From Pseudomonas sp. CC120222-01a (GTDB lineage Bacteria; Pseudomonadota; Gammaproteobacteria; Pseudomonadales; Pseudomonadaceae), in assembly GCF_003097235.1 (NCBI RefSeq), contig NZ_QEQQ01000003.1, positions 186,001 to 250,000 of the forward strand: a stretch of DNA of 64,000 nt, written 5' to 3'. Under the pieces are notes generated by a model. The model saw only the letters and a program-made list of their open reading frames with translations. It was not told the DNA's origin and did not search any database. Both the position numbers and the translations under genes were made by a program. Position 1 is the first letter of the stretch, and every line of letters begins with the position of its first letter. Positions 46,139 to 53,540 of this stretch are shown piece after piece.

Positions 46139-47499
46139 GTTCGCTGCGTCAACGAACGCTCTGGCGCGTGATGCTGTTGCTGTTGGTCGGTACGGGTTTG
46201 CTGGTGCTCTACAACTACCACGACAGCCGTCATGAAATTAACGAGGTGTATGACGCGCACCTCGCGCAAAATGCGCGTTTGCTGCAGGGCATCATGAGCA
46301 TGCCTGTGCAGGGTGACGCGCGTGACGCGATGTACCGGGCTTTCAACGAAGCATTGGGGCAGGCGGGGCGTCATCGGGTCGGGCACCCCTACGAAAGCAA
46401 GTTGGCATTTCAAGTCTGGGGGCAGGGTGGTGTGTTGCTGGTGCATACACCGAGTGCACCCAGGCTTGATCCATTGCCGAGTACCCCGGGTTTCTACGAC
46501 TTTTTAAGCGGCGACAAGCAATGGCGCGGTTTCGTTTTGCCGGTACCGGAAAAAAACTGGGTGATCTGGGTCGGCGAGCGTGACGATGTGCGTTACGACC
46601 TCATAGACCGAATTGTTCGCCACACCTTGTTCCCGTTCCTGCTCGGTAGCCTGGCCTTGGTGTTGTTGGTCTGGGCGGCCATCGGTTGGGGGCTGCGGCC
46701 GTTGCAGAACATGGCCAATGTCATCCGCGGGCGGCACGCCGATTCGCTGGAGCCACTGCAGCTGGTGCCTTTGCCATCCGAGCTTGAGCCCATGCAGGCG
46801 GCCATCAACCGCCTGTTGGCGCAGATCGAGGACTTGCTGCGGCGTGAGCATCGCTTCATTGCCGATGCCGCCCATGAGATGCGCACACCGTTGGCAGTGC
46901 TGCGATTGCATGCACAGAACGCGCTGGAAGCCAGTCACGAGGCCGAGCGCCACAAGGCACTGGGTTTTCTGATCAGCGGCGTCGATCGGCTGACCCGGGT
47001 GGTCAATCAGCTGCTGACACTGGCCCGTGTCGAGCCTCGGCTGGGGCAACGCGCTACTGTCCAGGTCGACCTGGCCCAGGTCGTCACCGACACCTTGGCC
47101 GAACTGACTCCGTGGATACTCGACCGTGGCCTTGAGCCTTCGCTGGACATTGGCGAGGGAGACCACCATCTGGCCATTGATGCCGGTGCGTTGACGATTG
47201 CGCTGCAGAACCTGGTTTCCAACGCGGTAGAGCATTCGCCCCCGGGAGGGCGCATCACGGTGCTGCTCAGGCGCCTGGAAACGCGTTTCGAGCTGATTGT
47301 CGAGGACGAGGGGCCGGGTATCGAAGCCGATGAGCTATCACGCGTATTCGAACGTTTCTACAGCCGTAACAGCCCCAATGGTGCCGGCCTGGGGCTGTCC
47401 ATCGTGGCTACCATCATTGACCGTCTTGGCGGGCGGGTGCATCTCGAGAACCGAGTCAGTGGTGGATTGGCAGCTACCTTGTCGTTGCCTCTGGCCTGA
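46135..47499 (+). CDS. QseC/PmrB-type sensor histidine kinase
   Basis: The 454-residue kinase has a first membrane helix (~13-28), a periplasmic domain of about 130 residues, a second helix (~162-184, FLLGSLALVLLVWAAIGWGL), the H-box FIADAAHEMRTPL, then NLVSNAVEH, EDEGPGIE and GAGLGLSI in the ATPase domain. It is the last gene of the operon. The periplasmic part (FLSGDKQWRGFVLPVP) resembles the QseC sensor module. Confidence 0.92.
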   Translation: MSSLRQRTLWRVMLLLLVGTGLLVLYNYHDSRHEINEVYDAHLAQNARLLQGIMSMPVQGDARDAMYRAFNEALGQAGRHRVGHPYESKLAFQVWGQGGVLLVHTPSAPRLDPLPSTPGFYDFLSGDKQWRGFVLPVPEKNWVIWVGERDDVRYDLIDRIVRHTLFPFLLGSLALVLLVWAAIGWGLRPLQNMANVIRGRHADSLEPLQLVPLPSELEPMQAAINRLLAQIEDLLRREHRFIADAAHEMRTPLAVLRLHAQNALEASHEAERHKALGFLISGVDRLTRVVNQLLTLARVEPRLGQRATVQVDLAQVVTDTLAELTPWILDRGLEPSLDIGEGDHHLAIDAGALTIALQNLVSNAVEHSPPGGRITVLLRRLETRFELIVEDEGPGIEADELSRVFERFYSRNSPNGAGLGLSIVATIIDRLGGRVHLENRVSGGLAATLSLPLA

Positions 47500-47516
47500 G
47501 GCAACCGTCTATCTCA

Positions 47517-47536
47517 CTTCAGACTTCCTTAAGCTT
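47517..47536 (+). promoter_or_regulatory. PmrA-type direct repeat before cytochrome b561
   Basis: CTTCAG (47517) and CTTAAG (47528) are 11 bp apart, the same form as the repeat at 41153. It is about 98 bases before the b561 start and 18 bases after the kinase stop. It suggests that b561 belongs to the regulon of the preceding response regulator. Confidence 0.6.
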
Positions 47537-47633
47537 GAGTTGGCAACTTGGCGCTGTCCGGTTGCCGGCAGTGGCCTGCTCATTGAAGTCTCGTGGCAAC
47601 GGATATCTCTTTCAGTTATCTGAGGTCATGGAT

Positions 47634-48173
47634 ATGCAGCACGCATCAAGAGTTGACCGCTATGGTCGCCTGTCCATCATCATGCATTGGAGCATGGTCA
47701 TTCTCTTTGTCGGCATTTATGCCTGTGTCGAACTGCGCGGGGCGTTACCCAAGGGGCACGTGCTCAAAGGCCCCCTGCTGGGTGGCCACGCCATGCTGGG
47801 GATTGCTGTATTCGTGTTGGTCTGGGTGCGCCTGCTGGGGCGGCTCATCCCTCGACCACCCATTGTGCCCAAGCCTCCTGTCTGGCAGGCGGCGATGGCC
47901 AGCGTCACTCACCTGGCGCTGTATGGCTTGATGATCGCTACGCCGCTTTTGGCTTGGTTGATGCTGGCCGCTGCAGGCAAACCCCTGCCTTACTGGGGCT
48001 TCAGCCTGCCCTCGCCGTTGTCCGTGGATCCCGCGCTGGCGAGGACGCTGAAGGACTGGCATGAGCTGGTTGGCAATGCAGGCTATGCACTGATCGGGCT
48101 GCATGCTTGTGCAGGCCTGGTGCATCACTATTGGATCAAGGACAACACCCTCAAGCGTATGTTGCCGGGGTGA
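47634..48173 (+). CDS. Cytochrome b561
   Basis: The 179-residue membrane protein has four helices with histidines for two b-type hemes (MHWSMVILF, GGHAMLGIAVF, VTHLALYG, LHACAGLVHHYW). This is the bacterial CybB-type cytochrome that takes electrons from ubiquinol and may pass them to superoxide or a periplasmic acceptor. It has a start at 47634 eight bases after GAGG, with ATG 47628 as alternative. A possible regulator box links it to the preceding two-component system. Confidence 0.88.
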   Translation: MQHASRVDRYGRLSIIMHWSMVILFVGIYACVELRGALPKGHVLKGPLLGGHAMLGIAVFVLVWVRLLGRLIPRPPIVPKPPVWQAAMASVTHLALYGLMIATPLLAWLMLAAAGKPLPYWGFSLPSPLSVDPALARTLKDWHELVGNAGYALIGLHACAGLVHHYWIKDNTLKRMLPG

Positions 48174-48203
48174 TTTTGCTCGGGGACTGGCGCGGGTACC
48201 GAT

Positions 48204-48221
48204 TGCGGCCTTGCGGCCGCA
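48204..48221. terminator. Bidirectional stem-loop between b561 and pcaJ
   Basis: TGCGGCC pairs perfectly with GGCCGCA around TTGC. It lies between convergent genes. Confidence 0.6.
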
Positions 48222-48240
48222 TACGGTCAGGTGTTGTGGC

Positions 48241-48882
48241 TCACTTGATCAGCGGCACGCCACTGAGCTTCTGCAGCTCTTCAAAGTCGATGTCCGCGCA
48301 GATCTCGACCACTTTCAGGCCATCGGTGGTCACTTCCAGCACGGCCAGGTCGGTGTAGATGCGGCTGACGCAACCGATGCCGGTCAGCGGGTAGGTGCAC
48401 TCGGGCACCAGCTTGCTTTCGCCGGACTTGGTCAGGTGGTCCATCATCACGAACACCTGGCGGGCGCCAGTGGCCAGGTCCATCGCGCCGCCCACGGCGG
48501 GGATCGAACCTTCGGCGCCGGTGTGCCAGTTGGCCAGGTCGCCCTTGACCGAGACCTGGAAGGCGCCCAGCACGGCGATGTCCAGGTGGCCGCCACGCAT
48601 CATCGAGAACGAGTCGGCGTGGTGGAAGAAGGCACCGCCGGTGAGCAGGGTCACGTGCTGCTTGCCAGCGTTGATCAGGTCATCGTCTTCCTCGCCCGGC
48701 GCCGGGCTTGGGCCCATGCCCAGCAGGCCGTTCTCGCTGTGCAGGAACACTTCCTTGTCGCCCAGGTAGTTGGCCACCAGAGTCGGTGCGCCGATGCCCA
48801 GGTTGACGTAGGCACCTTCCTGGATGTCTGCGGCCACGCGCTGGGCCATCTCGGTGCGGGAGAGCTTTTTGGTGATGGTCAT
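48241..48882 (-). CDS. pcaJ: 3-oxoadipate CoA-transferase subunit B
   Basis: The 213-residue protein is the beta subunit that moves CoA from succinyl-CoA to 3-oxoadipate in the beta-ketoadipate pathway of aromatic breakdown. It has the SENG catalytic glutamate motif (FLHSENGLLGMGP), and its sequence closely follows P. putida PcaJ as I remember it. It starts 9 bases after pcaI, forming a pcaIJ operon. No other pca gene is in the window, as is usual for the scattered pca genes of P. putida. Confidence 0.92.
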   Translation of the reverse strand: MTITKKLSRTEMAQRVAADIQEGAYVNLGIGAPTLVANYLGDKEVFLHSENGLLGMGPSPAPGEEDDDLINAGKQHVTLLTGGAFFHHADSFSMMRGGHLDIAVLGAFQVSVKGDLANWHTGAEGSIPAVGGAMDLATGARQVFVMMDHLTKSGESKLVPECTYPLTGIGCVSRIYTDLAVLEVTTDGLKVVEICADIDFEELQKLSGVPLIK

Positions 48883-48890
48883 GGCAGGCC

Positions 48891-49586
48891 TCAGACAGCG
48901 GTGGCGATCGAAGAAGCGGTAGCGCCGGAAACGGCAACCACGCGCTGGACGAAGATACCCGGGGTGATGATGTGTTCCGGGTCCAGTTCACCGAGCTCGA
49001 CGATCTGGTCGACCTGGGCGATGGCGGTCTTGGCGGCCATGGCCATGATCGGGCCGAAGTTGCGCGCGGCCTTGCGGTACACCAGGTTGCCCCAACGGTC
49101 GCCCTTGTGCGCCTTGATCAGCGCGAAGTCGGCGTGCAGCGGCATTTCCAGCACGTACTGGCGGCCGTCGATCTCGCGGGTTTCCTTGCCTTCGGCCAGC
49201 AGGGTGCCGTAGCCGGTCGGCGAGAAGAATGCACCGATGCCCGAACCTGCAGCGCGGATACGTTCGGCCAGGTTGCCTTGTGGTACCACTTCCAGTTCGA
49301 TCTTGCCGGCGCGGTACAGTTCGTCGAAGACGTAGGAGTCAGACTGGCGCGGGAAGGAACAGATGACCTTGCGCACGCTGCCGGCCATCAGCAGAGCGGC
49401 CAGGCCGATCTCGCCGTTGCCGGCGTTGTTGCTGATGATGGTCAGGTCGCGGGCACCGGTGGCGATCAGGCCATCGATGAGTTCGGACGGCATCCCGGCG
49501 GTGCCGAAGCCACCGACCATGATGGTCGAACCGTCGGTAATCCCTTCCACCGCGCTGGCGATGGACTCAAACGTTTTATTGATCAC
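48891..49586 (-). CDS. pcaI: 3-oxoadipate CoA-transferase subunit A
   Basis: The 231-residue alpha subunit has IMVGGFGTAGMPSELIDGL and GRQYVLEMPLHADFALIKAH as in PcaI. It starts with GTG at 49586 (read as Met-Ile-Asn-Lys) after the ribosome binding site AGGAG; the frame goes on upstream but without family likeness. A PcaR-type site lies 150 bases upstream, so the pair should be induced by 3-oxoadipate. Confidence 0.92.
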   Translation of the reverse strand: MINKTFESIASAVEGITDGSTIMVGGFGTAGMPSELIDGLIATGARDLTIISNNAGNGEIGLAALLMAGSVRKVICSFPRQSDSYVFDELYRAGKIELEVVPQGNLAERIRAAGSGIGAFFSPTGYGTLLAEGKETREIDGRQYVLEMPLHADFALIKAHKGDRWGNLVYRKAARNFGPIMAMAAKTAIAQVDQIVELGELDPEHIITPGIFVQRVVAVSGATASSIATAV

Positions 49587-49735
49587 AGCGAGCTCCTGGT
49601 TCTTCCTGGAGTATGGATTGTCGACCTGGCCGCGTGTTGACGCGGTGGGGCCATTCAGCGCGTTGGCGTTGTGTGCTGACGTGTCCATAGCGTGCCGCAA
49701 TACGGTGCAACAGTAGAGAGGGTGGAGAGGAATTT

Positions 49736-49750
49736 GTGCGGTTACCGAAC
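49736..49750 (-). promoter_or_regulatory. PcaR-type operator upstream of pcaI
   Basis: On the minus strand this reads GTTCGGTAACCGCAC, which matches the PcaR site GTTCGATAATCGCAC, recalled from work on the P. putida pcaIJ promoter, at 13 of 15 positions. A further AATCGCAC half-site lies just beside it on the upstream side. Confidence 0.7.
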
Positions 49751-49787
49751 AATTGTGCGATTTCTGAGCGGCCCGGATGACGGGCGT

Positions 49788-50702
49788 TCACTCGGATGCA
49801 AACGACGGTCGTTCCGCGAACCAGGCCACCGCCAGCGCCTTGAACGCTTCAGCCGAAGGCGTCAGCGGATAGCGCTGGTCATGGGCCAGGACGATGCTGT
49901 GAGCGGGCAGCTTTTCCTCGGTCGGCCGACAGACCAGTGCTTGTCCATCGTAGCTACGGTCACCAAACGGCCGGGTGTAGATCAGCGCCACGCCAAAGCC
50001 ATTGGCGACCAGGCTGCGCTGCAGTTCGAAGGTGCGCACACGGTGCACAACGGCGGGGACAAGGTCGTAAAAGCTGAACAGGTCCAGTACATGCTGCCAG
50101 CTTTGCGCCTGGTCGGTGACCACCAGGGTGTATTCGGCCAGTGCCTTGAGGCTGACACATGGCTCCTTGGCCAACGGGTGATCGGCCGCCAGAAGTACCT
50201 GAGCGGTCAGCTGGCACAGCTCGGTGGTTTGCGTGTTCGGCGGCAAACCCAGGTCGTAGGTGATTGCCAGTTCGATCGCCCCTTCACTGAGGCGCTTGCC
50301 CACGTAATCGAAGCTGCCATCGCGCATGTCGACCGTGACCCTTGGGCAGGACTCCTGCATCCGCCGCACGATCTGCGGCAGGCAATAGGGCGCCAGGTCT
50401 TCGAAACAGCCGACCACCAGTTCTCCGACACACTCGCCTGCATCGGCATTGATCTCGGCAAAGGTCTGCGCCTCTGCCAGCACGCGGCGGGCCTGGGCCA
50501 TGACGGTACGACCGAATGGCGTCAGCGAGATGCCCAGGCCCCGTTGGCGTATGAAGATCGCTTGCCCCAGCACCTGCTCCAGTTCGGTGATCGCCGCCGA
50601 GATCGAGGGTTGTGAAACATGAAGCTCCATGGCGGCAACCGTCAGGTTGCCGTGCTTGGCCGCTGTGAGTGCATAGCGCAGTTGCCGCAGGGTGAACTTC
50701 AT
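49788..50702 (-). CDS. LysR-family regulator, divergent from the HutXWV-type operon
   Basis: The 304-residue protein has a LysR helix-turn-helix (residues 3-60: TLRQLRYALTAAKHGNLTVA, then VSQPSISAAITELE) and an effector domain of the CynR/GltC type. Its start lies 100 bases from the ABC binding-protein gene, so it is the likely regulator of that operon. It is also upstream of pcaIJ on the same strand but separated by 85 bp and the PcaR-type site. Confidence 0.9.
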   Translation of the reverse strand: MKFTLRQLRYALTAAKHGNLTVAAMELHVSQPSISAAITELEQVLGQAIFIRQRGLGISLTPFGRTVMAQARRVLAEAQTFAEINADAGECVGELVVGCFEDLAPYCLPQIVRRMQESCPRVTVDMRDGSFDYVGKRLSEGAIELAITYDLGLPPNTQTTELCQLTAQVLLAADHPLAKEPCVSLKALAEYTLVVTDQAQSWQHVLDLFSFYDLVPAVVHRVRTFELQRSLVANGFGVALIYTRPFGDRSYDGQALVCRPTEEKLPAHSIVLAHDQRYPLTPSAEAFKALAVAWFAERPSFASE

Positions 50703-50802
50703 AGGTTTTTCCGTTGTGATGCATCAGGACTTATTATTTCTTCCTTTCTTGTGGTTGTGAAATATTTCTCCCGTGCAAATGTTCTTGTTCGGGAGCGTCA
50801 CA

Positions 50803-51771
50803 ATGACAACTACAAAAGCTCTGCTTGCCACAACACTTTCTATCGGGCTGCTGGCGTCCGCTGGCGCCAGCCAGGCGGCCGGTTGGTGCGAGTCTGGCAA
50901 GCCGGTGAAATTCGCCGGTTTGAACTGGGAAAGCGGGATGCTGCTCACGGATGTGATGCAGTTCGTACTGAAAAATGGCTATGGCTGCGATACCGACAGC
51001 CTGCCGGGCAACTCCATTTCCATGGAAAACGCCCTGAGCAGTAATGATATCCAGGTGTTTGCCGAAGAGTGGGTAGGGCGCAGCGAGGTCTGGAACAAGG
51101 CCGCGGCCGCCGGCAAGGTCGTCGGCGTCGGCTCGCCGGTGGTCGGCGCGGTCGAAGGCTGGTATGTGCCGCGTTATGTGATCGAAGGCGATGCCAAGCG
51201 CAAGCTCGAAGCCAAGGCACCGAACCTCAGGAACATCGCCGATCTGGGCCAATACGCCCAGGTGTTCAAGGACCCGGAAGAACCGGACAAGGGCCGTTTC
51301 TACAACTGCCCGGCCGGCTGGACCTGTGAGCTGGACAACAGCGAGATGCTGAAGAGCTACGGCCTGGAAAACACCTACACCAACTTCCGCCCGGGCACCG
51401 GCCCGGCACTGGATGCCGCCGTGCTGTCGAGCTACAAGCGTGGCGAGCCGATCCTCTTCTACTACTGGTCGCCAACCCCGCTGATGGGCCAGGCCGACCT
51501 GGTCAAGCTGGACGAGAAACCCGGCGTGGATAAGTCCGTGACCATCAAGGTGGGCGTATCGAAGACCTTCCACGAGCAGGCGCCGGAGCTGGTGGCGGTG
51601 CTGGAAAAGGTCAACCTGCCGATCGACCTGCTGAACCAGAACCTGGGGCGCATGAGCAAGGAGCGTATCGAGTCGCCGGAGCTGGCCAAGCTGTTCCTCA
51701 AGGAGCACCCCGAAGTCTGGCACAGCTGGGTCAGCGAAGACGCAGCCAAAAAGGTAGACGCGGCACTCTGA
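50803..51771 (+). CDS. hutX: ABC transporter substrate-binding protein, HutX/ProX type
   Basis: The 322-residue periplasmic protein has a signal peptide cleaved near SQAAG. The following domain (VKFAGLNWESGMLLTDVMQF and EPILFYYWSPTPLMGQADLV) is of the glycine-betaine/histidine OpuAC family. It is followed by a permease, an ATPase and a lyase homologue, as in the hutXWV-hutH arrangement of Sinorhizobium and Pseudomonas for histidine uptake. The start at 50803 follows GGGAG. The ligand here could be histidine, proline or a related compound; the changed lyase makes histidine less sure. Confidence 0.75.
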   Translation: MTTTKALLATTLSIGLLASAGASQAAGWCESGKPVKFAGLNWESGMLLTDVMQFVLKNGYGCDTDSLPGNSISMENALSSNDIQVFAEEWVGRSEVWNKAAAAGKVVGVGSPVVGAVEGWYVPRYVIEGDAKRKLEAKAPNLRNIADLGQYAQVFKDPEEPDKGRFYNCPAGWTCELDNSEMLKSYGLENTYTNFRPGTGPALDAAVLSSYKRGEPILFYYWSPTPLMGQADLVKLDEKPGVDKSVTIKVGVSKTFHEQAPELVAVLEKVNLPIDLLNQNLGRMSKERIESPELAKLFLKEHPEVWHSWVSEDAAKKVDAAL

Positions 51772-51846
51772 GGGTGTGAGCGGGTCCGGCGCCTGCCGGG
51801 CACGCCATACAGCAGTCCGCTTCAAGCACTTGCTCGAGAGAATTCC

Positions 51847-52698
51847 ATGTTTCCCAAGAACTTCACGTTTTCCATTGCCGACTGGGTCAATGGCTGGGTC
51901 GATGCGCTCGTCACCAACTACGGCGACGTGTTCCGGCACATTTCCGACACCTTGCTGTGGGCCATCGTCAACCTCGAAGGCCTGCTGCGAGCAACCCCCT
52001 GGTGGCTGATGCTGGCTGTCGTCGGTGGTATTGCCTGGCACGCCACCCGCAAGATCGTACCCACGGCGGTGATCGTCGGTTTGCTGTTCCTGGTCGGGGC
52101 GGTAGGGCTCTGGGACAAGCTGATGCAGACCCTGGCACTGATGCTGGTCGCCACGCTGATATCGGTGCTGGTCGGCATTCCGCTGGGCATCCTGTCGGCG
52201 CGCAACGATCGCCTGCGGGCGGTGTTGATGCCGCTGCTCGACATCATGCAGACCATGCCCAGCTTCGTGTACCTGATTCCGGTGCTGATGCTGTTCGGCC
52301 TGGGCAAGGTGCCGGCGATCTTTGCCACCGTCATCTATGCCGCGCCGCCGCTGATCCGCCTGACCGACCTGGGCATTCGCCAGGTGGACGGCGAGGTCAT
52401 GGAGGCGATCAATGCCTTTGGTGCCAATCGCCTGCAACAACTGTTCGGCGTGCAGCTGCCACTGGCGTTGCCGAGCATCATGGCCGGTATCAACCAGACC
52501 ACCATGATGGCCCTGTCGATGGTGGTCATCGCCTCGATGATCGGTGCCCGTGGCCTGGGTGAAGACGTGCTGGTCGGCATCCAGACCCTGAACGTGGGCC
52601 GCGGCCTCGAAGCGGGCCTGGCCATTGTGATTCTGGCGGTTGTGATCGACCGCATTACCCAGGCCTATGGCCGGCCACGGCATGGGGTGGGCAAATGA
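51847..52698 (+). CDS. hutW: ABC transporter permease, HutW/ProW type
   Basis: The 283-residue protein has an N-terminal extension, two helices, then the BPD_transp_1 core (LVATLISVLVGIPLGILSAR, then PSFVYLIPVLMLFGLGKVPA) with the ATPase contact loop (FGANRLQQLFGVQLPLALPS). It is the inner-membrane channel of the quaternary-amine/histidine importer group. It overlaps the ATPase gene by 4 bp. Confidence 0.82.
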   Translation: MFPKNFTFSIADWVNGWVDALVTNYGDVFRHISDTLLWAIVNLEGLLRATPWWLMLAVVGGIAWHATRKIVPTAVIVGLLFLVGAVGLWDKLMQTLALMLVATLISVLVGIPLGILSARNDRLRAVLMPLLDIMQTMPSFVYLIPVLMLFGLGKVPAIFATVIYAAPPLIRLTDLGIRQVDGEVMEAINAFGANRLQQLFGVQLPLALPSIMAGINQTTMMALSMVVIASMIGARGLGEDVLVGIQTLNVGRGLEAGLAIVILAVVIDRITQAYGRPRHGVGK

Positions 52699-53528
52699 GC
52701 GCCAAGCAGATGATGAACAAGATCGAAGTGAAGAACGTCTACAAGATTTTCGGGGCCCGCGCCGAGGATGCCCTGACGCTGATCCGCCAGAAAAAACCCA
52801 AGGACCAGGTGCTGGCCGAAACCGGCTGCGTGGTCGGGGTCAACAACCTGTCGTTGTCCATCGGCAGCGGTGAGATCTTCGTGATCATGGGCCTGTCGGG
52901 TTCGGGCAAGTCGACCCTGGTGCGGCACTTCAACCGCCTGATCGACCCGACCAGCGGCGAGATCCTGGTCGATGGCGAGGACATCCTGCAATACGACATG
53001 GACGCCCTGCGCGAATTCCGCCGGCACAAGATCAGCATGGTGTTCCAGAGCTTCGGCCTGTTGCCCCACCGTACCGTGCTGGACAACGTCGCCTATGGCC
53101 TGAAAGTCCGTGGCGAGAGCAAGGCCACCTGCACCGAGCGTGCCTTGCACTGGATCGCCACCGTGGGCCTCAAGGGTTATGAAAAATCGTACCCGCACCA
53201 GCTGTCGGGCGGCATGCGCCAGCGCGTCGGCCTGGCCCGTGCCCTGGCGGCCGACACCGACATCATCCTGATGGACGAAGCCTTCAGTGCGCTCGACCCA
53301 CTGATCCGCGCCGAAATGCAGGACCAGTTGCTGGAACTGCAAAAGACCCTGCACAAGACCATCGTGTTCATCACCCACGACCTGGACGAAGCGGTGCGCA
53401 TCGGCAACCGGATCGCCATCCTCAAGGACGGTCGCCTGATCCAGGTCGGCACGCCGAAGGAAATCCTCTACCAGCCTGCGGACGACTACGTTGATCGTTT
53501 CGTGCAGCGCCGCGTAGCTTCGCATTAA
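52695..53528 (+). CDS. hutV: ABC transporter ATP-binding protein, HutV/ProV type
   Basis: The 277-residue ATPase has Walker A GLSGSGKST, signature LSGGMRQR, Walker B IILMDEAFSALD and the H-loop ITHDLDEA. The N-terminal stretch VYKIFGARAEDALTLI is typical of ProV/HutV. It lacks the C-terminal CBS domains of ProV, fitting the HutV form. It overlaps the permease gene and precedes the lyase homologue by 12 bases. Confidence 0.85.
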   Translation: MSAKQMMNKIEVKNVYKIFGARAEDALTLIRQKKPKDQVLAETGCVVGVNNLSLSIGSGEIFVIMGLSGSGKSTLVRHFNRLIDPTSGEILVDGEDILQYDMDALREFRRHKISMVFQSFGLLPHRTVLDNVAYGLKVRGESKATCTERALHWIATVGLKGYEKSYPHQLSGGMRQRVGLARALAADTDIILMDEAFSALDPLIRAEMQDQLLELQKTLHKTIVFITHDLDEAVRIGNRIAILKDGRLIQVGTPKEILYQPADDYVDRFVQRRVASH

Positions 53529-53540
53529 GGAACCGCGTGT

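Noticed and set aside
50734..52683. 649-codon open frame on the minus strand opposite the HutXW genes
   Set aside because: It is the antisense shadow of GC-rich genes: rich in His, Gln, Asp and Arg, with no domain, while the plus strand has full HutX and HutW proteins.
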